This document shows, in pieces, positions 10,450 to 22,200 of a stretch of 64,000 bases of DNA. The DNA is taken from assembly GCA_008360975.2 (NCBI GenBank), contig CM039196.1:4092001-4156000 (forward strand), given 5' to 3'. The stretch is from Lichenostomus cassidix. Its lineage: Eukaryota > Chordata > Aves > Passeriformes > Meliphagidae. The notes beneath the pieces are model-generated. The model had not been told where the DNA came from. It searched no databases and was given only the letters and a program-made list of their open reading frames with translations. The position numbers and the translations under genes are program-made. Position 1 is the stretch's first letter. Each line of letters opens with the position of its first letter.

Positions 10450-13443
10450 ATATGAAATATCTTCTAATTTATTGTGTTATATTAAAAAAAAACTGAAAGT
10501 ACATATTGCAAACATCAACCATACACTGAAATCCAGCTGAAGCTTGTTCTGTGCAGAAGTATGGACAGGTGGGAATGATTGTACAGAACAGGAATTTGCT
10601 GTTGTCCATGAAACAATTCCATTAAGACTGAAAGGTTCTACCTACGCTTTGCTCTAAGGTGGGATGGGAGCTTGGAGCCTTGCCCAGGTGCTGGGGCTCA
10701 GGGGGATCCAAACCTGCCTTGTGGAAGTGCAGGAGCAGCTGCTTTGGTGCTACAGGGATACAGGTGGGCAAGGGTCACCAGGGCTGGTCCCTGTCCCCTC
10801 CTCATGCAACTGTGTCAGGAGCTGGGAGGGGACAAAATCCCTTCCTGAGGGGGACTTTGCTCAGCTCTCCTGGGCTGTGCTGTCACTGCTGGTGCTGGAG
10901 AATGGAAGCAGCCAACTCTGCTCTCCCTGGCACTGGGAGGCAGGGAAGGATAATCTGAAGAGCTGCTTGTGCCCAGGACACCTGCCCTGAGCCCTAGCTG
11001 CACCTGAGAGCTCAGAGCAAAACCACTTAGAGTAACAAGGCTCAGGACTGAGAGCATTTGTGCAAGGGCATGACCAGGCTGTGCCCAGAGCAAGGACAGG
11101 GGCAGCAGGTAAAGGACAGTGCCCAGGACAGCACAGCTTGGCTGCACCACTCCAGCACCCACAGGGTGAGCTCAGGAGTGACTTAAGGCAGAGTCTGCCC
11201 ACAAATGCAGTAACAAAACTGAAATTGAAACTTGAACTCTCCCGGAGTGACTTTGCTAAAGCAACAGCTCTACAAAGCGCTGTACAAAGATTAAAAACAG
11301 CCCTCTCCTGGTTTTTAAGAACTTAGTTTGCATAACCTGAAAGGGAAAAGCCTGAAGCCAGTTAAAGATCTATTTACAGAGAAGTTAATCACGTAGCTGT
11401 GACCTGTCAGGTGCTTAGTACTGGTGTCACCTCCTGGGGCTGAAGCTGCTCTGTCCCACAGGACTGGATTTGGTTTGGGGTTTCCAGGTAGGTCAGCAGA
11501 GCCAGGGATGAGCTGCCCTGTCCCTCCTGGAGAGCAGCTCCCAGCTGCAGTGAGCAGGACTTGCTGCAGGACTGTTGCAGATGCTGAGACTCCCAGTAAC
11601 AGCCCAGTAAGTGTCAAAGTACACAGTGCTGGAGAAACAGCAATCCAGGACTTCCCTGCCTCACCCCAGCTTATCCCAGCCCTGAAGGGAGAGAGGCACT
11701 GGCTCCTTCCCCTCTGTACTGTGGAGCTCTCAGTGAGCAATCAGCAGCTGCAGCAGAAAGAGGAGAGGGGACAGGTACAACACCCCTACCTGCCACAGCC
11801 ACCAGCTGCCTGCAACGTGGAGAAGTCTTTGGTTACTAGAAAGATGGCCTCAGATTAACTTTGAAAACTTTGAGCTTTACTTGATGATCCAAAATTGTAC
11901 AACCACTTCATGGTGCATTTCAGCCTCTACCAACGAGCTCTGTGGAACTGGGGTGTAACTGCTCTGTGGAACAGAAGAACGTGGCTGGTGCTGCTGCAGC
12001 ACCTTTGGTTTTTATACTATTCCCATGTCCTTAGCAGCCCTGAGCCAGGAGCAGGGATCCTTGGAGCAGGAACACAGAGCTGCTGCTCCACAGGAGTCTG
12101 GCTGTCAAAGCCAGTGCTAAATATTCCAGAGAAAGGGTCAAAAGAAACTCTAGCCCAGGGCAGAGTGCTCTGGTGTCACCCACGGGTGCTGCTGCAGTGC
12201 GAGTTTAACACTTCCTACCTCGGGTTTCTCCCCCTCCCAGGGCTGGTTATCTGAACTGTCACAGCTGTGGCTCTGCTTCCAGCCCTATGGAATGACACCC
12301 CACCTCCCACCATCACTGTCACTTGACTCCACAACAGGCAACAGGAGACGAGGAGGTAGATAAAATATTCATTGACAAGAAAAGCACTTGTAGAAAACCA
12401 CAGTGCAGTGCCCTTCTCCATGCTCTGCCCTTCCACACACAGCTGCCATGGCTGAGAAGACTTGGAATACACTCAGGATAAAGTCAAACAGGGAATATCT
12501 GCCTCTGGGTCACTGCCTGCTTCTTTTTCCCCTTGTTCAGAGCAAGGCAACGTTCCTGGATTGGTTCCAGAAGGGAACCAGGGCTGCTGCCCCCCACCAA
12601 CATCCCCTAATATGGGGAGACTGAACCTGCTGTGACTCCTGTTACCTGGGAGCTGCTGGAAACCAAACCCCCCAGCTGAGATCCAGGCTCAGGCAGAAGC
12701 TCTAAGCACTGAGCAGCACCAGCATCATTCCCAGGGAAAGCAACCGTGGACAATTTGCTCCTGATCCTCCTCCTTTGGGAGGAATTTTAACCTTGAACCG
12801 TAGGGATAAAGCAGGGATGGGTGTCCCCAGATCAGTGCTGCAGAAGCTCCACTGAAGCCCTGGAGGAGCAGATCCAGAGAGCTGTGGGGAGCCCAAAGCA
12901 GCAGCCTCTGCTCCCTCCCACTGCTCCAAGGGGTCCCTCTGCCCCCAGCACTCCAGGAATCTCACCAGCCTGTGCCATTTGTCCTTTGGGGAGTCACCCA
13001 AGGCACTGCCAAGCTCTCTCCCAGCAGCCAGGGAGCTGTGCAGCAGCTCGGGGTCCAGGTCCCTGCCTTTCCCCCCTGCCCAGGAGGGTCAGGCAGTGCC
13101 TGGAGGGAAGGAGGGTGGCTGGCCGAGCTTTTGTTTGTTGTTTTGGTTTTAAAGTGCAGGATCATTACCAAAGCCACAGGAAGCCAGTCCTCCTCCTCTC
13201 CAGCACAAAACAGCAACGACAAGAGTGCTAAAAATTCTGGGCATTTCTCCAGCTGCTCAACAGGCCCTTCCAGGCTGCCCAGTAACCTCATTCATCCTCG
13301 CCCTACAACTACCGCATTTAAATACCCCAAATAACCTAGAGTTTGTTACAAATCACAATGTACAGACTGTGCTGGACAGGAGTTGCACTGCCTGGTCCTG
13401 CTGCAGGGCAGCCCCTTCCCCAGAGCTGCAGGGCTCCCCAGGC
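10450..13443 (-). other. KCTD10: KCTD10 3' UTR (inferred, about 3 kb)
   Basis: No coding exon is seen between the KCTD10 stop and the MYO1H 3' end. The only good minus-strand AATAAA in this stretch is at 10473-10468 (plus-strand TTTATT), implying a 3' UTR of about 3.0 kb. It contains no CR1. The ORFs here are short and show no protein-family signal. Confidence 0.5.
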
Positions 13444-16400
13444 TCACTGGTGCAGGTGGGCCCTGTCATCGGGGCGCTTGATGTGGATCCTCCGCACGCG
13501 CTCGATGCGCTCCCGCTCGTCGTCCTCCTCCAGGTGGTGGGAGCGTCCTGCAGCCCCTCCTGTGGCTTCCAGGAGGGCATTGTCCGGCCCCCTGCCATCC
13601 TGGGATTCGTATAGCAGGATGTTCAGGGTCTCCTCGTAAATTCGGGCTTCTGGGAACTCCACCTGGCAGGTAGGGAAGAGAAGGTCACTCGCTGCAGGCA
13701 CTGGGTTACCTCAGTTTGGATTCCTGATATCTGGTATTGCAATTTTTTAATTGCACCCCAGCCACTGAAATCCCTTCTGGCACAATCCTTTCTATTCCAT
13801 TATCTGCTTCCAGCTTTTGAGCCCAACAACCAGCTGGGTTTTTACCAGAACCAGGCAGGCCTCTCCTGGGAAAGGGAAGAACACAGGAAGGTGTGGCATT
13901 GCTGATCCCTCCTTACACAGGGGTGTAGAACCACAGAATGGTTTGGGTTGGGAGGGACTTTAAAGATCATTTGGTTCCAACCCCAGATCATCTACTTGCA
14001 ACCCCCAAACCCAAATGTGGTTAAATGCAGAAGTTTGTCTAAAGATAAAGAGCTGGACTGAACATTATGGGATATCACACTGCATTATGGAACACCACAG
14101 TGCTTTGTGGAATATCACAACTACCCTGTGTTACCTGCACTGGGCAGGCAGCCCCTGCTCTACCCCCAGCATGAGCTCCACTCTCAATGCACTGATTACC
14201 CTCCAGAGGTGCTCAACAATGACACAGTGCCAGCCTGTTCAGCTGCCACCATCCCAGGCTGGAGCATTGCCAGGTTTCCTGTACCTTGGTCTGCTTTTTC
14301 TCGGTGGCATAAACGATGGAGGTGCAGCACACCTCGGCGATCTTGCGGCCCTGGCCGTAGAAGGACCAGCAGCAGATCTCATCCCCAATGACATCCTTGA
14401 TGAAGAGCACCCTCCCGTTGAACCTCAGGGACAGCTTGTCAAAGAGCTCGATGTTCTTCAGCATGTTGTCATCGGAGTTGCTGTGGGAATGGAGGCAGCA
14501 GCAGGAATTTACAGAGCACGTGGAACAGAGTGGGAGCAGTGAGCACTAACAGCCCTGAATAGCCAGATTCCATGGAATCCCAGGATTTTTTGGGTTGGAA
14601 GGACCTTAAAACCCATCCAGGGCCACCCCAGACCATGGGCAGGGACACCTTCCACTAGCCCAGGTTGCTCCAAGCCCTGTGAAACCTGGCCTTGGACACT
14701 TCCAGGGATGGGGCAAACACAAGAAATTAATTATTATTTCACTACTACAGGCAGGAGAACCTGAAGCAGCAGCAATACAACAGCAACAGCCCCATGAACA
14801 ACTGTCCAAGGCCATCTCACCCAGGTGCATAATCTATCAGCCAAATCAAACCAAATTCCTGAGCTCAGCACAGCTGGAAGGACAGTCTTATGTCACAAAA
14901 CTTGTAAGGGAGTAAGGGAAAGGGAACAAGGCCCCCAGCTTGATGATTTCACCACTCACTGAGCTCCCTGTGTTCAACTACCATGCTGCAATCCATGGGA
15001 ATGCAGACAGCACTTGGCCAGGAGCCTCTGCCAGCTGCACCTAAGGATTAGAGGAACTCCTCTGGCACACAAATAGCACGGGCTCAGCCTTCCATTGATG
15101 GCAGCAGACTCAAGTTTGAAATTAATTGGGAAAAAATGGAGTGCCTGGCAACACCAATCTGTCATTGGGCCTGGGGGAAAAAAAGGAAACTCTTATCATG
15201 GATTTCAGTCTATGAAAAACTTCCAACAATTCCAGCTGAAGTCATTTACCTGGTGTAGGAATATTTGTTGTTGCTCCTGTTATACAGCAGCTTCACTGCT
15301 GGCTGTAAGAAACAAAGCACAGATGAGTTCCAGGGAGCACAGCCAGAGCTGGAAGCTCAGCTCAGCCCAGGGCCCCAGTCTCTCTCACCTTGTTGGAGGT
15401 TGCAATCAGCTTTTGCTCCTCCTTGGAGGAGGTGATCACAGGGACCTTGCAGAAGGGCTCATAGGCATCTTTGTTCTGTGGGAGCAAGAATCAAACAGCA
15501 GCTGAGTGACAACAGATCCCAGGGCACACACCCACATTTCCTGGGAATGATCTGCCTGAGGGGTCAGTGTCCAGTCTGTCCCAGTGGTGGTTTCTGGAAT
15601 GGCCAGGCACCATTCTTCTGGGAGCACCTGAGAATGTCCCATGCCCAGTTAAACAGCAGGATCTGGAATGGGGCTTCTCTCAGAGAGGACATCATTGACA
15701 GTGGCATCACACCCAAGATGGGAACCTCAGAGGATAACAACCCAAGGGACTCCCAGCACCTCTGGAAAGAAGCTGATTTTCCTGGATGTGATCAGACTCC
15801 AGCAGATGGCAACACAAGCTATTCCAATTTCCATCCCAGCCTCCAAAATCCCCACGTGAAGGAAGACCAGGAGAAAATCCTGCTCTGCTCAGATGATGCT
15901 GCCCACCCCCAGCAGGCCCTGAGCCCCATGCCCACCTGCAGAGCTGCCTGGCACTCATCCACCAGCCCCTGCACCAGGTAGTACTTGGCCTCAGCCAGCA
16001 GCTCCTCGATCTCCCGGCGGCTCTCCGGGAGCGGCACAGCGCCGTCCCGCAGGTAGTTGAGGATTGTCCCAAAGTGCTTCCCACAGCGGTCGATCAGGAT
16101 CCAGCCTGGGGACACAGGAAAGTAAGGATGAGCTGAGATGAATGTGGTAAAAGGTTTTGACAGAGCAAACTGCTGAAGGGCATGGTGGAATTGGGAGTGT
16201 GAGGATGGGACTGGGAATGTGAGTAGAGGGTGCAGCACAGCACTGAACCACTGTAGCTCAGGACTGTGGCAGGAAGAAAACCATGGAATGGTTTGGGTTG
16301 GAAGGGAACTTAAAGATCATACAGTTCCACCCCTGCCATGGGCAGGGACACCTTCCACTAGATCAGGTGGTTCCAAGCCCCATCCAACCTGGCCTTGGAC

Positions 16401-19400
16401 ACTTCCAGGGGCAGCCACAACTTCTCTGGGCAATCTGTGTCAGGGACTTTCCACCCTCACAGGGAAGAATTTGTTCCCAATATCCCATCTAACCCTGCCC
16501 TCTGGCAGTGGGCAGCCATTCCCTCTTGTCTTGTCCCTTCATGCCCTCATCCAAAGTCCCTCTCCAGCTCTCCTGCAATCCCTCTAGGCACTGAAAAGTG
16601 CACCAAGGTCTCCCTGGAGCCTTCTCATCTCCAGGGAAGAACAGAGCTACAACCAAAGCTGTGGGTGTAGGATCCACATTTCACCTCTGGCTGCAGGAGT
16701 CAGGCTGGACCCTGGAAAAGTCAGGCAGTGCCGAGGCTGGAGCTTCCCAGAGTGAACAGATGGCCACTCTCACAGGCTGAGGCTCAGGAATGCAGCGAGG
16801 AAACGCTTGTGGGGAAGGAGTCATATTTTGGACAAATAAGGAAAGTAGGTTAAAGCAGCCCCTGTGTGTTCTGCATGAATGGAATTACGAGGAAAGTCTG
16901 AACATTTGGTTCAATCTGGAGAAGGAACACGGCCCTTTCGTGCTTTCTGAGGGGAAAGGAGACACTCTGCAGCAGTTCACTCCAGGCTTCCCAGCTCCCT
17001 CATTCCTGCTGTCCACAGACAACACAGTGTGTGCTCCAAGTGTGATTTTACAGACTGGAACAACAAACTGGAGACAGAACTAGAGGCAGAAATCATGGAA
17101 CAAAGGACTGATCTGGGCTAATGGATACATGATAATTATCCAACTGGAGCAGAAAAAAGCCTGTTTGGCAATAAAGAGTATGGAAGGCAAGAAATCCCAT
17201 TTTAGTGGGAGATCTAGAGGAAGGTGTCTCTGCCCATGGCAGGGAGTGGAACAACGTGAGCTTTAAATTCCCTTCCAACCCAAACCATTCTGGGATTCTG
17301 TGATAGAGAGGAAGCACAAGTCATTGTAATAAACCAGGACATCCATATTCCATAAATGTAGCTGTTTCCCAAGCTCACTGGAGCACACAGGGAGGTAAAA
17401 AAGCCAGCTGAGAGCAGAATTACCATCCCCAAACTCCTCTGTGATTCCTTGTAAGCTGCAAAAATCTGTTGCAACTTCATGTTTACAGATGGTGAAACTG
17501 AAGAAGAATTGCTCATTTTCATGTGGGGATGAGAAAATACTTCCAGTAGTGTTGCAAAATCTGAGTGACCATTAAAAGAGCTTCCAAAACCCTTCTGTGA
17601 CCCCCAAACAGCTCAAAGGAGATGAGTCACAGGGAAGTGACCCCGGTGCCACTCGGCCACAGCAGAGCCAACAAGTGGGCTGAAGTCTTTTAGAGTTATT
17701 TTATAATTGCAGTGTCCCAAAAACATCCTGTGATCCATTTAGGAAGGGACACAGAATCCTGTGTGTAAATCAGACAGCATTTTCCAACCAAGGCCTGACA
17801 GCTGAAACAGGAGCCTGACACTGGACACTGCCTGAGGCTCCACTCTTATCAGCAACTGGACCAGGAACAGCTTCCCCATCAGCTTGTGACAACAGCAGGG
17901 AGTCAGGGAAAAAAAAGGGAATTGGAAATAGGTGGATGCACCTGGAAAACTCACATCCTTCTCCATGCTCACTACTATCCAAAGAAAACATTCCAAATAT
18001 GCCGATTTGCTACAGTTCATCAGTAATTTCTGAGCTGAGAATAATCATCTGCCACTCACATCCCAGACTTTTCTCCTCCAGCCTGAGGAGCAGCAGGTTG
18101 GAATTGTTCAGCTGGGAGGAGGAGCTGGGGGTGGGATCTGAATGTGTCCAGACACAGAGCAGGACCCCATGTGCCACATTCCAGACTGGTTAAACCCAAC
18201 TCCTTCCAGTGTCTCCCCAAGTCTGGCTTCTTTTCCTAATAAACACTGAGTTTGTTGCCAGGTTTTGGGTGTGACCAATTAGGAGGATTTTGAAGAATTC
18301 CAGATAAAAAGTGTTTCCTTTAGCAGCCCCAGTGCTATTGTCCCAGTTTCCAGGCAGGGGGAGATAAAGCAAGAACTGCTGCAATGGGAGTGTCTGCCTT
18401 ACAACATACAGGAAGTATCAAATTCCTATTAAAACACAAACTGGTTCCATGGAACAAACCCACATAGACACTGTGGGAGTCACAGCAAAATCAACTTGTG
18501 ATTTTACATCCCAAACATGGTATTTCAGCAGGAGAAACTCCAGTTATTCTCAGATTTGGGGTTGCAAACAACACCTGCACTGCAAAGGCCTCTGAGCTCT
18601 GGGAATGGGATGTTCCAGCCCTGCTGAACCTGCCCAGCACACTGGGATCACGCCAGGATGGGCTTCCAAAATGAGTTTGGAATTTCCGATCCGTTTCCAG
18701 CCATGGGAAGTCTGCAATTATCAAATTTAGTGAAGCAGCTTTAGGGAGGGACAGGAAGATCCTGGTGGAGTTACCTCAAGTTTAGCAAAGGGAGAGGGTT
18801 CACAACATTTCCACCCCTCCAATGTCCCCAGTCAAGCTGCTGATTCCCATTTGACAGGTTTTTTTTCCCAAGTTTGACCCACAGGCTGACTTTTTTATGC
18901 AACCTCCATGGTCTGTATCCAGGATAAGTATCCCAGAGCCTCTTTGATTCAAAGCACAGCACCCACATTCCTGCTTTATCCTGACCTGGGATAACACCTG
19001 GAACAACACAGCTTTGTTTTCCCCAGCTCAAATATAAAAGACTTCTGGCTAAACCAGGAATATTCAGCTAATTAGGCTGTATTTTTACATTTTTTCCTTC
19101 AAATCCACTTCCTCTTATCTCAGGAAAGCTTATCACAAGAGCCCTATAAACCTCTAAACAGACTATTTTAAAGCACTCAAAACCCAGTCCAACCCACCTC
19201 ACCCTGTACTATATTTTCTCTATTTTCAAACAGAATTTTCCATAATCAACTCACCCCAAAATACTATAAATATTCTCTCTCTGTCATTCTTGTAGCTCAA
19301 CAAATCAAAATTTTCCACAATTAACTAATCCCAAAATGTTATAAATATTCTCTCTCTGTCATTCTTGAGTGCCTGAAGGAGCTACAAAGGCCACACTTAG

Positions 19401-21612
19401 GTCACCCCAAAGCCACCTCTTCTCCAGGCTGAACAATCCCAACTTTCCCAACCTTTCCTTGTAGGAGAGATGCTCTATCCCTCCAGTCCTACAAACAGAA
19501 GTTCCTCTGACCTTTCCCCAACCCCTATGACTTTCCCTGCTGAGGAAGGACACTGAGAATTAATTAACTAATCCCAAAATATTACAAATATTATCTATCA
19601 TTCTTGTAGCTCCTTCAGACACTCAAAGGTCACCCCAAAGCCACCTCTTGTCCAGGCTGAACAATCCCAACGCTCCCAACCTTTCCTAGGAGAGATGCTC
19701 CATCCCTCCAGTCCTACAAACAGAAGTTCCTCTGACCTTTCCCCAACCCCTATGACTTTCCCCGCTGAATAAAGACACAGAGAATGCCAAGAACATCCCA
19801 CTCCTTACCTTCACTATCCGTGAGCACCTCCATACGCCCGCTGAACATGGCCTTGAGCATGGTGTCCTGCTTGGTGAGGGTCTGCATGGTGGTGTAGTAC
19901 AGAGCTCCCCCCACGTTCAGCTTCACGTACTTGGAGCTGGGGCTGCTCCCCTTGAAGGACGTCGTGCGCGTCGCGGCCGCCGGCACTGCTGAGCTCACCA
20001 CGCTCTCTCCCGACATCTCTTCCTGCAAGGAAACGGTTTCCAGGCTGAGGAAAGAGTTCCCGGCTCGAGGAAGGAGTTTCCGGCCCGAGGAAGGAGTTCC
20101 CGGCTCGAGGAAGCAGCTCCCGGCCCCAGGAAGGAGCTCCCGGCTCGAGGAAGGAGCTCCCGGCTCGAGGAAGGAGCTCCCGGCTCGAGGAAGGAGCTCC
20201 CGGCCCCGAGGAAGGAGCTCCAACTTCAAGGAAGCAGTTCCCACCCTGGCACTGTGACCCCGTGCTCCCACCGGGTGTTTCACACCTCGGCTCCTCCAGG
20301 GGCTCTCTGTGAAGTTTTCAATGTTTTAAACGTTTCACCGTCAGGAAGTGAAGGATGTTCATGCACTCAGCCCCGGTTTTTTTCCCGGGGAAAAGCCCTG
20401 GGAATGCTGAGCCGGGTTTTGCACTGCAAAGCCAACGCTTTCCCACAACAACTGCTTTTATTTCTTACACAACTCCGGCAGCTTAAGCTCTTACTCCATC
20501 AATAATCCAGTAATTGGGCAATTCCCAACACACACAACTGCAGATGATTCCCGTGGGTCTAAACGCAGAAACCAACAGATTTCCAAGTGCTAAAATGCAG
20601 AATATCCACAGGTTTTCAAGGCTTTTTCCCTCGGAGCACACAGGGAGAGCAAACGCAAGTTTCCCCCACTCTTCCTTGCCTTTCCACACTGCTCAAAAAA
20701 TCCAAAAATCCACCGGGACAGAGCAGCCTCCAGCCACACTCCCTGGCACCGAGGTCACACTGGCACAGGCACGCGTTGGCTCAGCACCACAAATGCCCCC
20801 AGAGCCGCTAAATCCTTAATCACTCGGAGCCTCCGTGGTTCTCTTTTCCCTCAGGTTGGGATAATTAACACCCTCCATCCCTGCTCCTGCAGCTCCCACG
20901 GCTCTGGGATGAGCTGAACTGCAGAATTTTTGCTCCACAGCCATGAAACTCAAAAGTGTCGCCTGGCAAATCCCAGCGGAGCAGGAGTTTTGTGGCACAG
21001 GGGGAGGGAGCAGGAGGGGCAGGGATGGCAGGAGGGCTCTTAGGGATGCACAGGCAGCAACCTCAGCTCATGTTGCAGCTCCCTGCAGCACCTGAACACC
21101 CCAACTTGGGCAGAAATCGGTTCTGCACCCCAAATCCCAACCCTGTCCCCCGGCCAAGGGGCAGCTGGGGACCGGACACGTGCCAACCGGACAGTGGCCA
21201 CTCTGACTCCCGGTGACCAGAGTCCTCCCGGGATCCCCCTCCGAGCTCCGTAACCTCGGGGCTGGACCACCCTCCAGCCAGCCCCTGGGGACTGACACCC
21301 GCAGCCCCGCACCGCTCTGGGAGGCCAGACCCCCAAATCCTCAGCCCAACCCTTTCCTAGCGCAGCCACCTCCGCACACACCTCCCGGGAAGCACCGGTA
21401 CCCGCAGGCCGCGGGTCGATCCGCCTCTCCCAGTCCCTTCCCAGGCCCGGAGCCCCTCTGAGCCCCTCAGCCACCCTGCCCCGCAAGGCCCGCAGCCCCC
21501 CAGCCCCTCTCAGCCCGCTCGCTGTTCTCCCACCCCTCCTCAGTCCCCCGCCTCTCCAGCCGCTCCGCCCCGCCTCGCCATGCCGCTCCCCGAGCTCCCG
21601 TTCCCTCACCAT
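13444..21612 (-). CDS. KCTD10: BTB/POZ domain protein KCTD10 (Cullin-3 adaptor), complete
   Basis: Substrate-recognition adaptor for Cullin-3 RING ubiquitin ligases. The mammalian protein is also known as a partner of PCNA and the DNA polymerase delta small subunit. Exons in transcript order (minus): 21612-21610 (ATG only), 20022-19809, 16105-15936, 15475-15389, 15302-15250, 14480-14285, 13662-13444 (stop TGA 13446-13444). The joined frame gives 313 residues, the length I recall for the human protein. The BTB/T1 fold spans residues 32-135 ([32 protein letters not shown]). The C-terminal half includes [16 protein letters not shown] and ends [10 protein letters not shown]. The start is fixed by ATG lying directly against the exon 1 donor, giving MEEMSGES as in the family. 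It diverges from UBE3B and converges on MYO1H. Confidence 0.96.
13927..13995 (-). mobile_element. CR1 LINE 3' end
   Basis: Short antisense CR1 tail in KCTD10 intron 6: 'cacagaatggtttgggttgg' then 'ttaaagatcatttggttcca'. Confidence 0.8.
14570..14718 (-). mobile_element. CR1 LINE 3' fragment
   Basis: Antisense CR1 in KCTD10 intron 5, from 'ggaatcccaggattttttgg' to 'ggacacttccagggatgggg'. Confidence 0.85.
16272..16655 (-). mobile_element. CR1 LINE fragment, the longest in the window
   Basis: About 380 bp of antisense CR1 in KCTD10 intron 2, continuous from the 3' tail ('ccatggaatggtttgggttg') through 'ctaaccctgccctctggcag' to 'ccttctcatctccaggg'. No ORF2 coding remains. Confidence 0.88.
17212..17302 (+). 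mobile_element. CR1 LINE 3' end
   Basis: Sense CR1 tail: 'ggaaggtgtctctgcccatg' … 'cccaaaccattctgggattc', ending in the CATTCT/GATTCTGTG terminal repeat. Confidence 0.85.
19243..19790 (-). repeat. Tandemly duplicated CR1-derived segment, about 2.3 copies
   Basis: Two near-identical units of about 240 bp begin with TTAACTAATCCCAAAAT at 19321 and again at 19564. Each contains 'ctgtcattcttg'-type sequence, 'aggctgaacaatcccaac' and a tail with 'cctgacctttccccaaccc'-like sequence. A third, partial and more diverged copy of the unit start lies at 19243-19301. The unit resembles antisense CR1 internal sequence. The array ends 19 bp from KCTD10 exon 2. Confidence 0.8.
20021..20241. repeat. 20-bp minisatellite, 10-11 units, beside KCTD10 exon 2
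   Basis: Units of the form CGGCTCGAGGAAGGAGCTCC run from 20041 to 20241, ten copies with slight variation (one of 21 bp). A diverged unit at 20021-20040 covers the splice acceptor of KCTD10 exon 2 (exon edge 20022). Perfect units contain two 6-bp palindromes, CTCGAG and GAGCTC. Confidence 0.92.
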
Positions 21613-22200
21613 GAACGGCGCCGCAGCCCCTCGGACCGAGCGAGCGGGAGCGCCGGGCGGGGAACTTCCGCCCCTCGCCGTCCTTCCGGCCCCGCCCGGG
21701 TGCGCCCCGCAAACCCCTCCGATGGCCCGCTGGGCCTCCGGGCGCTGCCGCGCCGCGCTGCCGCCTCACGGCCTTGGCCCGGTTCGGCTCAGCCCGGCCC
21801 GGCGCGGCCCGATCCTCCCGGTGTCAGCGGGACGGAGTTCTGGCGGTTCTCCCTGCATGGAGCCGGTGAGCGGGCGGGCGGGCGGAACGGCAGCGGCGGG
21901 GTGGGTTGGCGGGCGGACGCGGAGCGCGGACACGGTGCGAGGAGGGGGCTGCGGCCGCGGCCTGGGCGGGGAGCCGGGCGGACCGGCGGGGTCGGGGGGT
22001 TCCGGGGGTTGGGGCGTTCCGGGGCCGCTCGGCCCGGCCCGCCCGGCCCGCTGTCCGCCGGGACGAGGGTGAGCGCCTGGGGGCTGCGGGGAGGCTGCAG
22101 GCAGCGCCCGGGCCCGGCGGGGTGAGCGGCGCGGTGGGAGCTTGGGCCTGGAGGGGCTGCGAGTGAGGCTGAGGGGCTGCGAGAGGAACGCGGGGATGTG
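21400..22200. promoter_or_regulatory. CpG island and bidirectional promoter of KCTD10 and UBE3B
   Basis: Very CpG-dense sequence separating the KCTD10 start codon (21612-21610, minus) from the UBE3B first-exon donor (21865, plus). Only 253 bp lie between them. Visible motifs are an ETS-type ACTTCCG (21664-21670), CCTTCCGG (21682-21689) and a GC box CCCCGCCC (21690-21697). No TATA box is seen. Divergent housekeeping-type initiation is inferred; exact start sites are unknown. Confidence 0.75.
21820..21865 (+). other. UBE3B: UBE3B 5' UTR exon 1 (3' boundary only)
   Basis: A strong donor (CCG|GTGAGC) ends at 21865 inside the CpG island, matching a noncoding first exon spliced to 23038. The transcription start is not visible, so the left edge is nominal. 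It carries an upstream ATG at 21857-21859. Confidence 0.5.

Larger units (their letters stand above)
16106..19808 (-). other. KCTD10: KCTD10 intron 2
   Basis: A 3.7-kb intron between exons 20022-19809 and 16105-15936. It holds two CR1 fragments (16272-16655, 17212-17302) and a tandemly duplicated CR1 segment (19243-19790). The remainder, about 17.3-19.2 kb, is single-copy sequence in which I see no gene. Confidence 0.8.

Noticed and set aside
19750..20283. Open frame through the KCTD10 intron 1 minisatellite continuous with exon 2 on the minus strand
   Set aside because: It would add about 90 residues before EEMSGES, but no ATG lies in the open stretch (it opens with GTG at 20283-20281), and the exon 1 ATG plus clean splice sites give the family-standard N-terminus.
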